Positions 15,830 to 23,025 of a stretch of 23,026 nt of DNA are shown here, in pieces (within the stretch, counting starts at the first letter, position 1; every line of letters starts with the position of its first letter). Below the pieces are notes generated by a model that did not search any database, had not been told where the DNA came from, and was given only the letters and a program-made list of their open reading frames with translations. The stretch is from Pseudomonadota bacterium (GTDB lineage: Bacteria; Pseudomonadota; Gammaproteobacteria; Steroidobacterales; Steroidobacteraceae), in assembly GCA_023433465.1 (NCBI GenBank), contig JAEZCR010000019.1, positions 1-23,026 on the forward strand. Direction: 5' to 3'. The position numbers and the translations under genes are program-made.

Positions 15830-16642
15830 ATGCAGAACCTGAGCGAATCGGTCTACGAGTGCACGCTCGCCGTCGAGGCCCACATGATTTGCGACCTGCT
15901 CGCGCGGGCCGGCATTTCGGCGCGGGTCGACGGTGAATTCCTGGCCGGCGCCGGCGGCGAGCTGCCTCTCGGCTCGACGATCAAGGTCCGCGTCGAGCCG
16001 GCGCGCGCCGCGGAAGCTCGCGCCGTCATCGACGAATGGGAAAAGCTGCAGCCACCGCCGGACCCGAATCCCGCGCCCGCCCGCGGTTCGTCGTGGCGAT
16101 CGCCCTTGTGGTTCCTGGCGGGCCTCATCGTCGGCGGCGGCGTGATGTTCCTGGCGCTGCGCTCCCCGGTCACCCGGGAAGGAGTCGACTACGACGGCGA
16201 TGGCAAGACCGACGAAACATACATCTATGCCGGCCAGCGCGTGGACACCATCGAATACGACCGCAACGCGGATGGCAAGGTGGATGCGCGCTGGGTGAAC
16301 GACGTCCAGAACGTACCGAAGCGATTCGACCGGGACGACGACTTCGACGGTGTCTTCGAGTGGCGCGGAGACCTGGAGCGGGGCTGGGTCACGCAGGACG
16401 TGATGGACGCCGATGAGAACGGCCGGCCCGAACGCATCGCGCACTACCTGCACGGCGTACTGCGGACGATCGATGTCTACGACGCCCGGGGACGACGCGT
16501 GGTCGCGCGAGAACACTATGAAAATCAGCGCCTCGCCGCGCGAGAGGTGGACCGGGACGGCGACGGTGTCTTCGAACACCGCGTCGAGTTCGACGCCTAC
16601 GGAGAGCCGATCGCCAAGGGCGCCGCGGATGGCCCGGGTTGA
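15830..16642 (+). CDS. DUF2007 domain - membrane helix - Asp-rich repeat fusion protein
   Basis: A 270-residue protein with three parts. Residues 8-72 (VYECTLAVEAHMICDLLARAGI up to VRVEPARAAEARAVIDEW) match the DUF2007 'putative signal-transducing' domain, usually a small free-standing protein. A Pro-rich linker leads to one membrane helix at 91-111 (WFLAGLIVGGGVMFLAL). The remaining 150 residues carry EF-hand or thrombospondin-3-like acidic loops: DYDGDGKTDE at 120-129, DRNADGKVDA at 144-153, DRDDDFDG at 167-174 and DRDGDGVFEH near 242. By positive residues on the N-terminal side, the DUF2007 part is probably cytoplasmic and the repeats periplasmic, where they could bind calcium. This would suit a small transmembrane sensor; that is inference. 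It converges on the MFS gene with an 18-nt gap. Confidence 0.8.
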   Translation: MQNLSESVYECTLAVEAHMICDLLARAGISARVDGEFLAGAGGELPLGSTIKVRVEPARAAEARAVIDEWEKLQPPPDPNPAPARGSSWRSPLWFLAGLIVGGGVMFLALRSPVTREGVDYDGDGKTDETYIYAGQRVDTIEYDRNADGKVDARWVNDVQNVPKRFDRDDDFDGVFEWRGDLERGWVTQDVMDADENGRPERIAHYLHGVLRTIDVYDARGRRVVAREHYENQRLAAREVDRDGDGVFEHRVEFDAYGEPIAKGAADGPG

Positions 16643-16660
16643 GTGCGAAGCGGCGCGACG

Positions 16661-17905
16661 CTAACTACGCGATTTCCCACCCGGCACCGGTTTCTTCACC
16701 GCGCGCGCGCAGATCAGCACGCAGCAGAACACGAACACGGCGGAAATGAGGTAGGGCGCCCCCGGAAACTCGATCCGCGCCCCGGGCGCGGCGAAATGGC
16801 TGAAAACCTGCGTCATGAAGATCGGCGAGATGATCGCCGCGACGCTCGCGATGCTCGCGTTCGCGCCCTGCAGCTCGCCCTGCGCCGAAGGTCCGGCCTG
16901 CTTCGACATCACGCTCTGCACGCTCGGATTCGCGATGCCGCCCAGCGAGCCGATGGCGATGGCCGTGTACAGCATCCAGCCTTGAGTCGCGAGCGCGTAG
17001 CCGAGGAAACCGACCGTCATCAGCGAGAACCCGAGAATGATCGCGCGGCGCTCGCCGATCCGTCCCACCACCATGCCGGTGAGTCCGCCCATCACGATCA
17101 CCGTCATGATGCCCACGAACGTCAGCGACAGTCCGGTCTCCGCCGGACCCCAGCCGAACTTGTGCTGCGTGTAGAACATCCACACCGCGGGCAGCGAATC
17201 GTGCGCGATCTGGTACAGGAACACCGCGAACAGCAGGCCCGCGACCATCGGTAGATGGGCCAGGCTGCGGAACGCGCCGAACGGATTCGCGCGCACCCAT
17301 TCGAACCTGCGGCGCCGCTCGGGCGGCAGCGACTCGGGCAGCACGAAGTACCCGAACGCCACGTTCGCAAGGGCGAGCGCCGCGGCGACGAAGAACGGCG
17401 CGCGCGAGCCCAGGTGTTCCGCGACGAATCCGCCGATGACCGGCCCCAGCGTGAATCCGAATCCCCACGCCGCGCCGATCAGGCCGAAGTTCTTCGCGCG
17501 ATTGTCGTCGTTGCTGATGTCGCCGATGTACGCGCCCGCGGCCGCGAACGACGCGCCGAACACGCCCGCGAATGCGCGACCGATGAACAGCCACGTCATC
17601 GACGTGGCGAGACCCGTCAGCAGGAAATCCACGCCGAACGCGAACAGAGACAGCAGGAGCAACGGGCGGCGGCCGAACCGGTCGCTCAGGTTTCCGAACA
17701 CCGGCGCCATGAAGAACTGCAGCAGCGCGTATACCGCAAGCAGGTAGCCGCTCCAATCGGCGGCGGTACTGACCGGCTCGCCGGTGAGTTCCATGATCAC
17801 CGTCGGCAGGGACGGGATGATGATTCCGAAGCCGACGCTGTCGATGAAAACAGACAGCAGGACGAAAGTGAGGGCGGCGCGAGTACCAGTCATGGGGCCG
17901 CGCAT
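16661..17905 (-). CDS. MFS transporter, TetA-like (class DHA1)
   Basis: A 414-residue protein with about 12 membrane helices. The start is uncertain between ATG 17905 and ATG 17893, as neither has a good ribosome site. Family motifs are clear: FIDSVGFGIIIPSLP in helix 1 (the DHA1 'D.xGxG.i.P.lP' pattern) and motif A, GNLSDRFGRRPLLL, from residue 71. FIGRAFAGVFGASFAAAGAYIGDI in helices 4-5 and GAAWGFGFTLGPVIGG complete the TetA signature. It is a proton-driven exporter of the tetracycline-resistance-protein type; the real substrate cannot be read from the sequence and clinical resistance should not be assumed. It is divergent from the sigma-factor gene. Confidence 0.92.
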   Translation of the reverse strand: MRGPMTGTRAALTFVLLSVFIDSVGFGIIIPSLPTVIMELTGEPVSTAADWSGYLLAVYALLQFFMAPVFGNLSDRFGRRPLLLLSLFAFGVDFLLTGLATSMTWLFIGRAFAGVFGASFAAAGAYIGDISNDDNRAKNFGLIGAAWGFGFTLGPVIGGFVAEHLGSRAPFFVAAALALANVAFGYFVLPESLPPERRRRFEWVRANPFGAFRSLAHLPMVAGLLFAVFLYQIAHDSLPAVWMFYTQHKFGWGPAETGLSLTFVGIMTVIVMGGLTGMVVGRIGERRAIILGFSLMTVGFLGYALATQGWMLYTAIAIGSLGGIANPSVQSVMSKQAGPSAQGELQGANASIASVAAIISPIFMTQVFSHFAAPGARIEFPGAPYLISAVFVFCCVLICARAVKKPVPGGKSRS

Positions 17906-17967
17906 TCTCGGGTAAATGCGTGCTCCCGTGCTAGTCTGACGTCTCCGAGTTGCCGGCAAGGATCGTC

Positions 17968-18816
17968 ATGCACCGGAGTGATCCAGCATCGCGCGAGATC
18001 GAGCTCGCAAGGCTGTTGCAAGGATGCGCGGCGCGTGATGCTCGCGCCCTCCGCGCGCTCTACGATGAGACCTCCCCGCTGTTGTTCGCGAAGCTGCTGC
18101 GCATGTCGCGGCGGAGCCCGGTCGCCGAGAACGTGCTCCGCGACGTCTATCTTCACGTCTGGGAACGCGCTGGATCGTTCGAAGCGCATCGCGGTCACGC
18201 GCTGGCGTGGCTGTCGACGCTGACACGTTACCTCGCGATCGATCGCCTCGGACACGAGCGCGTCGTCTCGGACGATCTTCCGTACGAGATGCCGTCGCTC
18301 GAAGTGATCGAGGAGCACATCGCCGCGCTCGACGAGGTCACGCGTAGATGCCTCGCGCTCGCCTACGTCGACGGGCGTTCGTACGAGGAGATCGCGGACA
18401 TCACGCATTCGTCGGGCGGCGTGCGGCAACGGATCCGCCGCGGGCTGCTGCATCTCAGAGACGAGAAACCCATCGCCGAACGCGGCAGACCGCCACGCAA
18501 GACCGCGAACCGCGAGCTGCTCGATCGCCTCGCGGCCGAGTACGCACTCGGCACGCTGCGCGGCCGCGCGCGCCGGCGCTTCGCGCGCTGGCTGCTCTCG
18601 CCTCAGGTCGCGAGCCTCGTGCGAACCTGGGAAGACCGGCTCGCGTTCCTCGAGATCCGCGAGGTTCGGATCGCGCCGCCACCCGCGCAGGTCTGGAACG
18701 ACATCGAGACGCGGCTCGAACTGCGCAGCCTCGCGCGGCATCCCGCCCGGCGATGGATAGGAATCGCGGCCTCGGTGGTGGTGTTCACCTTGCTAGCCGC
18801 GTTCCTGATCGCGTGA
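17968..18816 (+). CDS. ECF sigma factor fused to anti-sigma-like domain with C-terminal membrane anchor
   Basis: A 282-residue single polypeptide; ATG 17968 is chosen for the AAGGA six bases upstream. Residues 28-95 are sigma region 2 (ALRALYDETSPLLF to LTRYLAIDRL) and 117-166 are region 4 (LDEVTRRCLALAYVDGRSYEEIADI, then RQRIRRGLLHLRDE). This is the SigK-like ECF layout. After a linker, residues 183-229 (ELLDRLAAEYALGTLRGRARRRF to WEDRLAFL) match the N-terminal domain of RskA-type anti-sigma factors, and PPPAQVWNDIETRL fits the juxtamembrane segment. One helix (263-281) ends the protein, so the RskA periplasmic sensor domain is absent. Normally sigma and anti-sigma are two genes; here they are one frame without visible frameshift. 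The DUF11 gene 99 nt downstream is a natural candidate target. Confidence 0.85.
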   Translation: MHRSDPASREIELARLLQGCAARDARALRALYDETSPLLFAKLLRMSRRSPVAENVLRDVYLHVWERAGSFEAHRGHALAWLSTLTRYLAIDRLGHERVVSDDLPYEMPSLEVIEEHIAALDEVTRRCLALAYVDGRSYEEIADITHSSGGVRQRIRRGLLHLRDEKPIAERGRPPRKTANRELLDRLAAEYALGTLRGRARRRFARWLLSPQVASLVRTWEDRLAFLEIREVRIAPPPAQVWNDIETRLELRSLARHPARRWIGIAASVVVFTLLAAFLIA

Positions 18817-18915
18817 ATCCGCTGTGATGGCGGTCTCAATCCGCGGCCGGCGGTCGCCGCATTATGAGAGCCCGGTCCGCGCCACCCGCGTCGCAGCGCA
18901 ATAAAGTCGATTCCC

Positions 18916-21900
18916 ATGAGAGAGGTGTCGGGTCACGGCATCCGCGGGCTACTGTACCGTGGGTGTTCTCTTGCGTTGCTCGCGATCGCGCTGCTGCTGG
19001 GCGGCCGCGAGGCGTCCGCGCAGGCCATCACGCGTTACTCGCGCGACACCGGCAACATCAATTTCGTCACGACGGGCGGATCGCTGCGCAACTCGCCCAA
19101 CACCGGCACGCCGTGCACGCTCAATTCCACGAGCACGCAGACCCTGTCGGGCATTCCCGCCGGACGCACGGTGCGCGCGGCCTATCTTTATTGGGGCGGC
19201 TCGTGGACCGGCAGCGGATCCTTCGACACCTCCGTGACATTGAACGGTGTCAACGTCAGCGCCACGCGCACGTTCTCGCGCACCTTCGACAACGGCACCA
19301 ACTTTCCCTTCTTCGGCGGATTCGCCGTCGTCACCAACATGGTTTCGGGCAACGGCAGCTACACCTTCGGCGGCCTGACGGTGCACGCCGGCAATCCGCA
19401 TTGCGGCTCTCAGGCAGTGGTCGGTGGATGGGCGCTGGTCGTCATCTACGAAGGCGCAGGAGAGCGGCTGCGCGCGATCAACATATTCGACGGCCTCGAT
19501 TATTTCTATGGCAGCCAGGTCACGCTGACCCCCGACGGGTTCCGCGTGCCCGCGTCGAACATCGACGGCCGCGTCGCGGTGTTCACGCTCGAGGGCGATC
19601 CGCAGAACTCCGACTCGTCCGGCGGCTTCAGCGAGGCGCTGCGCTTCAACGGGACACTGCTCGACGACAACCTGATTCCCGCGGGCAGCGTTCCGCCCAC
19701 GCAGCAGTTCGACGGCACGATCAGCACGCAAGGCGTCGTGACGAGCTACGGCATCGACGTCGACCAGTACGAAGTCGGCTCGATGCTGGGACCGGGACAG
19801 ACGAGCGCGACCACCGTCTATTCTGCGGGCGCCGACCTCGTGCTGCTCATGGCGCAGATCGTGAGCGCCACGTCGGATCCCGCCGTGAATCTCTCCGCGG
19901 CGGTCTCGCACACGGGCAATTTCGTCGCGGGCACGACCGGCACGTACACCGTCGTGGTCTCCAACGCGTCCGGATTCGAACGCGAGGACAACACGGTCAC
20001 GGTGACAGACGTGCTGCCCGCGGGCCTCACGTACAACTCGTTCACGGGCACGGGCTGGAACTGCACGAATGCCGGCCAGACCGTGACGTGCACTCACGCG
20101 CCGACGATCAACGCCGGCAGCTCGCTGCCACCGCTCAACATCGTCGTGAACGTCTCCGGCCCGGCGGTGCCCGGCGTGACCAACACCGTTACCGTGAGCA
20201 CGCCGAGCTTCGATTTCGACACCAGCGACAACACGGCTTCGGATGTGACCGTGGTGCTGGGCCCCAACCTGTCCACGTCCACCAAGACCGTACTCGACGT
20301 CAACGGCGGCGAGGCGAATCCCGGCGACACGCTGCGTTACACGGTGACGATCACCGAATCCGCCGGACAGCCCGCGGTCAACGTGACGCTGACCGACAGC
20401 GTGCCCGCGAACACGAGCTGGGGCGGATTCGTGTCCGTGCCTGGTGGCGCGACGAGTTCGTTCGCGCCCGGCGCGGGCGCCAATGGCAATGGCGAGTTCA
20501 CCGTCTCGGGAATTTCGATTCCCGCGAATGGCTCGGTGACCGTGGTGTTCGACGTCACGGTCGACAATGTCTCGCCGAATTCCACCATCGACAACACCGC
20601 GACCGTGGGCAATCCGAACGGTTCGGGCGCGACCCCCTCGGCACCGACCGTGCTGGTGTCGCCTTCGCAGGAGGCGCAGGAAGGAACCAAGCAGCTCTAT
20701 CTCTGGAGCAATTCGCAACGCCTGTCCCGCACGCGACCCACGAACACGCACAACACGCTCACGATCAACGGCAACAACGATTCGGAGACGTTCGCGCTGA
20801 ATCCACCGTTGCGCTCGGACCTGACGCTGAACGGCCCGAGCTTCCCGGTGCACCTGCGGCTGCAGCGCGCCGGCAGCACCACGGGATCGGGCGGATCCAA
20901 CCGCACCGTGACGGTCACGTTGACCAACTCGGTGACGGGTACGATCGGGAGCGTCTCGCGGACATTCAACAACATGTCCACGACGATGCAGCTCTACACG
21001 TTCACGGTGCCCACCGCGGGCGTCACCGTGCCCCAGGGATCGACGTTCTCGCTGGTGGTGAGCAACAACAGCAACAACACCAGCAACCGCCAGGTGAACC
21101 TGCAGCCTTACAGCGGTTCTTCGTATTCGCACGTCGAGCTCGACAGCGCGACGGTCATCAATGTCGACAGCGTGCTCACGTACAACCTGCCGTTCGGTGG
21201 AGGAGTGGTCACCGGCACGTATGCGCCCGGCGCGACCGTGTACGTACGGGCGGTCGTGAGCGATCCGTTCGGCGGCTTCGACATCAACGGCGCGAACATC
21301 AGCATTTCGAATCCGTCCGGCACTGTCGTGTTGCCGTCGACGGCGATGCCGGTCGTCCAGGGCGGAAGCGGCTCGCCCGCGGCGTGCAGCTCCACGAGCT
21401 CGGCGCTGTGCACGTTTGAATACGCGTTCACGCTGCCGGCCAACGCGCCGGAAGGCGGCTGGACCGTGAACGTCACGGCGCGCGAAGGCGTCGAGAACCT
21501 GGTGTCGGACCTGGGCGTCGGCAGCTTCGTCGTGGCGATTCCCCGGCCGTCCCTCACCATTCTCAAGATCTCGCGCGTGATCTCCGATCCGGTCAGCAGC
21601 ACCAATCCGAAGCGCATTCCGCAGGCGGTGGTGGAGTACGAGATCCAGGCCACGAACAGCGGGCCGGGGCCGGTGGACGCCAATACGCTGGAGATCACCG
21701 ACTCCATCCCGGCGGATGCCGTGATGTACGTGGGCACGTCCCTGGGCGATCCCGTCGCGTTCGCGAATGGTGCGACGCCGAGCGGGCTTACGTACAACTA
21801 TCCCGCCCACGTCACGTATTCCACGGTCGGCCCGGCCGGCCCGTGGAATCACACGGCATCGCCGGACGCCAACGGTTACGACCCGCTCATCCGGGGTGTC

Positions 21901-21984
21901 CGGATCAGGCCCGCGGGCGCGATGAACGGAGCGGCGGGCGGCAATCCGAGCTTCACCATCCGGTTCCGGGTGCGCATCAACTAG
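18916..21984 (+). CDS. Large secreted DUF11-repeat surface protein
   Basis: A 1022-residue exported protein. The signal peptide (LLYRGCSLALLAIALLLGG) is probably cleaved after ASA at residue 35. Residues about 37-315 form a beta-rich N-terminal module (VRAAYLYWGGSW, WALVVIYEGAGERLRAINIFDG) like that found ahead of DUF11 repeats. DUF11-type Ig-like repeats follow at about 321-445 (NTVTVTDVLPAGLTY) and 450-580 (NVTLTDSVPANTSW), with a third near 880-960 (LEITDSIPADAVMY). The chain is rich in Thr, Ser, Asn and Gly. No membrane helix, LPXTG or PEP-CTERM anchor is seen, so release or an outer-membrane partner is needed. Such proteins act in adhesion or cell-surface structure. ATG 18916 lacks a ribosome site; TAAAGT at 18902-18907 hints at a leaderless mRNA. 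Confidence 0.88.
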   Translation: MREVSGHGIRGLLYRGCSLALLAIALLLGGREASAQAITRYSRDTGNINFVTTGGSLRNSPNTGTPCTLNSTSTQTLSGIPAGRTVRAAYLYWGGSWTGSGSFDTSVTLNGVNVSATRTFSRTFDNGTNFPFFGGFAVVTNMVSGNGSYTFGGLTVHAGNPHCGSQAVVGGWALVVIYEGAGERLRAINIFDGLDYFYGSQVTLTPDGFRVPASNIDGRVAVFTLEGDPQNSDSSGGFSEALRFNGTLLDDNLIPAGSVPPTQQFDGTISTQGVVTSYGIDVDQYEVGSMLGPGQTSATTVYSAGADLVLLMAQIVSATSDPAVNLSAAVSHTGNFVAGTTGTYTVVVSNASGFEREDNTVTVTDVLPAGLTYNSFTGTGWNCTNAGQTVTCTHAPTINAGSSLPPLNIVVNVSGPAVPGVTNTVTVSTPSFDFDTSDNTASDVTVVLGPNLSTSTKTVLDVNGGEANPGDTLRYTVTITESAGQPAVNVTLTDSVPANTSWGGFVSVPGGATSSFAPGAGANGNGEFTVSGISIPANGSVTVVFDVTVDNVSPNSTIDNTATVGNPNGSGATPSAPTVLVSPSQEAQEGTKQLYLWSNSQRLSRTRPTNTHNTLTINGNNDSETFALNPPLRSDLTLNGPSFPVHLRLQRAGSTTGSGGSNRTVTVTLTNSVTGTIGSVSRTFNNMSTTMQLYTFTVPTAGVTVPQGSTFSLVVSNNSNNTSNRQVNLQPYSGSSYSHVELDSATVINVDSVLTYNLPFGGGVVTGTYAPGATVYVRAVVSDPFGGFDINGANISISNPSGTVVLPSTAMPVVQGGSGSPAACSSTSSALCTFEYAFTLPANAPEGGWTVNVTAREGVENLVSDLGVGSFVVAIPRPSLTILKISRVISDPVSSTNPKRIPQAVVEYEIQATNSGPGPVDANTLEITDSIPADAVMYVGTSLGDPVAFANGATPSGLTYNYPAHVTYSTVGPAGPWNHTASPDANGYDPLIRGVRIRPAGAMNGAAGGNPSFTIRFRVRIN

Positions 21985-22129
21985 GTGAGTCCCGCTGAGG
22001 TGCACCGCACTGAAGCGATTTCGGCACACGTGCACTCCTGATGGGAATCCCGGGCCGTAACGGGCCGGTTAAATCCCGAATTCAGCCGTTCAGCCGCCCG
22101 ATTCGCCGATCTGGACCCGTTTTCGGAGT
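21985..22129 (+). promoter_or_regulatory. Upstream region of sigma54 promoter with possible activator sites
   Basis: No ORF is supported here. The region contains the palindrome GGTGCACC (21999-22006), about 130 nt upstream of the sigma54 promoter, and a tandem TTCAGCCG pair (22081-22096) about 35-50 nt upstream. Sigma54 promoters need an enhancer-bound AAA+ activator at such distances. Neither motif is long enough to name the activator. Confidence 0.3.
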
Positions 22130-22144
22130 TGGCACGGCGATTGC
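22130..22144 (+). promoter_or_regulatory. Sigma54 (RpoN) promoter
   Basis: TGGCACG (22130-22136), four bases, then TTGC (22141-22144) reproduces the -24/-12 consensus without mismatch, with GG and GC exactly 10 nt apart. Transcription should start close to 22156. The nearest downstream ORF begins at 22325, behind a strong terminator. Confidence 0.8.
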
Positions 22145-22155
22145 TTTATCTAGAT

Positions 22156-22243
22156 CGTCTGCGGAATGTTCTCCTCCCCCCTCGTGAGACTTTTTGCTGG
22201 ACGAACGCGTGCAGGAACGGAAGGGCCTGCACGCGTTTTTTTT
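22156..22243 (+). ncRNA. Candidate sigma54-dependent small RNA, about 88 nt
   Basis: Bounded by the sigma54 promoter and a perfect intrinsic terminator, with no supportable ORF inside. GTCT (22157-22160) pairs with AGAC (22187-22190) and CG (22162-22163) with CG (22183-22184), exposing a loop with TCTCCTCCCCCC (22170-22181). That loop is complementary to Shine-Dalgarno sequences such as GGAGGA, as in trans-acting sRNAs that block translation. A T5 run (22191-22195) separates this hairpin from the terminator and could help bind Hfq. I recognise no named sRNA; the analogy is to sigma54-driven regulators such as CrcZ, which it does not resemble in sequence. Confidence 0.65.
22204..22243 (+). terminator. 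Strong intrinsic terminator
   Basis: ACGCGTGCAGG (22205-22215) and CCTGCACGCGT (22226-22236) form a perfect 11-bp stem with a 10-nt loop, extended by one A-T pair. A run of eight T (22236-22243) follows. It is the best terminator in the window. Confidence 0.92.
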
Positions 22244-22312
22244 CCCGCGCGGGTGAGAGTACGCCTGCGTTTCTCACGGACTCCGCTGACACCTCGCGCG
22301 GCGCCCGCGACC

Positions 22313-22318
22313 TAGAGT
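22313..22318 (+). promoter_or_regulatory. -10 box for a leaderless transcript
   Basis: TAGAGT ends exactly six bases before ATG 22325, the same spacing as at 6506 and 15818. A CTGACA further upstream (22286-22291) is 21 nt away, too far for a standard -35 box. Confidence 0.4.
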
Positions 22319-22324
22319 GCGCGC

Positions 22325-22801
22325 ATGCGCGTTCTGCTCATCCTCATCGTCGCCCTGCTCGCGTCGGCCGTCGCCACCGGATCGAACTACCGGGATGTGC
22401 AGGCGGCCGTGAAAGACGATCGCATGCTCGAGGCGGCCGGCATCACGCCCGCCAACGTGACCATGCGCAAGCAATGCAAGGCCGCGATCGTCGAGACCGA
22501 TGACCCTGCGAGTTTCTTCGACTGCGTGTACGTGCAGACCGAACACGACCTGAACCTGTTCAGTCTCGAGGACGGGTTCCTGATCTCCGAACTGCAGCTC
22601 ACGCTGAACAACATCGACAGCGTCGCGCTGCAACGCCTGGGCAAGTACAGCCAGGTGCAGATCTTCAGCGACAACCGCGTCGCGGCGCTCTACATCCACG
22701 ACAACTCGTGGATCGACACGAAGCAGACCGAGGCCGTGTACACCTGGCTGCTGGAGCACGGCGCGCGCAGCCGCGAGCCGGTCAAATGGATAGGGCCGTA
22801 A
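22325..22801 (+). CDS. Exported small protein of unknown function
   Basis: A 158-residue protein with signal peptide MRVLLILIVALLASAVATG, cleaved near residue 18, so periplasmic. The mature part (about 140 residues) has a pair of cysteines, in RKQCKAAI and FFDCVYVQ, able to form a disulphide. Alternating hydrophobic strands follow (EDGFLISELQLTL, YSQVQIFSDNRVAALYIHD) and a final helix TEAVYTWLLEHGARSREP. I do not recognise the family. There is no Shine-Dalgarno sequence before ATG 22325; a TAGAGT box six bases upstream suggests a leaderless mRNA. It lies behind the sRNA terminator and is probably independent of the sigma54 promoter. Confidence 0.82.
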   Translation: MRVLLILIVALLASAVATGSNYRDVQAAVKDDRMLEAAGITPANVTMRKQCKAAIVETDDPASFFDCVYVQTEHDLNLFSLEDGFLISELQLTLNNIDSVALQRLGKYSQVQIFSDNRVAALYIHDNSWIDTKQTEAVYTWLLEHGARSREPVKWIGP

Positions 22802-22834
22802 CGGGGCACTACCAGGCCTGACGGCCGCTCTTCA

Positions 22835-22850
22835 CGCCGCCGAAGCGGCG
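22835..22850 (+). terminator. Hairpin after the 22325 gene, possible terminator
   Basis: CGCCGC (22835-22840), loop CGAA, GCGGCG (22845-22850): a perfect 6-bp stem 34 nt after the stop. No T run follows, so it may stabilise the mRNA end rather than terminate. Confidence 0.35.
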
Positions 22851-22894
22851 GCATCCGTAAATCGCTTGGAAACCAGAAAATGTCCGCAGGCCGC

Positions 22895-22922
22895 TTGACA
22901 TCCGCGGATTCGCGCCTAGAAT
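22895..22922 (+). promoter_or_regulatory. Strong sigma70 promoter at right end
   Basis: TTGACA (22895-22900), a perfect -35 box, is followed after 16 nt by TAGAAT (22917-22922). The next bases GCGCGCCCC form a GC-rich discriminator, as in stringently controlled promoters. Transcription should begin near 22929-22933. Confidence 0.75.
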
Positions 22923-22932
22923 GCGCGCCCCT

Positions 22933-23025
22933 ATGACCCCTAACTACTACCGCATCGATTTCACGCATGCGCTGGCGGCTCCGCCGCGCGGCCGCGTGCG
23001 TGATGCAAACGAGAACACCTGCTAG
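22933..23025 (+). CDS. Short ORF at window edge, candidate leader peptide
   Basis: A 30-codon ORF (MTPNYYRIDF ... DANENTC) from ATG 22933 to TAG 23023-23025, starting 10 bases after a strong -10 box, so its mRNA would have almost no 5' leader. The YY pair and the GC-rich palindromes at 22974-22995 (GGCGG-CT-CCGCC and CGCGGCCGCG) would suit an attenuator leader for a biosynthetic operon beyond the window. That operon cannot be seen, and the ORF could be a chance frame in a longer leader. Confidence 0.35.
   Translation: MTPNYYRIDFTHALAAPPRGRVRDANENTC

Noticed and set aside
21999..22006. NtrC binding site
   Set aside because: Only one half-site is present; the spaced second half of the consensus is missing, so the activator cannot be named.
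18949..22035. A 1028-codon open frame on the minus strand across the DUF11 gene
   Set aside because: Same effect. The plus-strand reading has a signal peptide and clear DUF11 repeats; the minus-strand product is Arg/His-rich without motifs.
22129..22503. ORF running through the sRNA region on the plus strand
   Set aside because: It crosses the strong terminator, has poor coding bias before 22325 and is out of frame with the signal-peptide protein that begins there.
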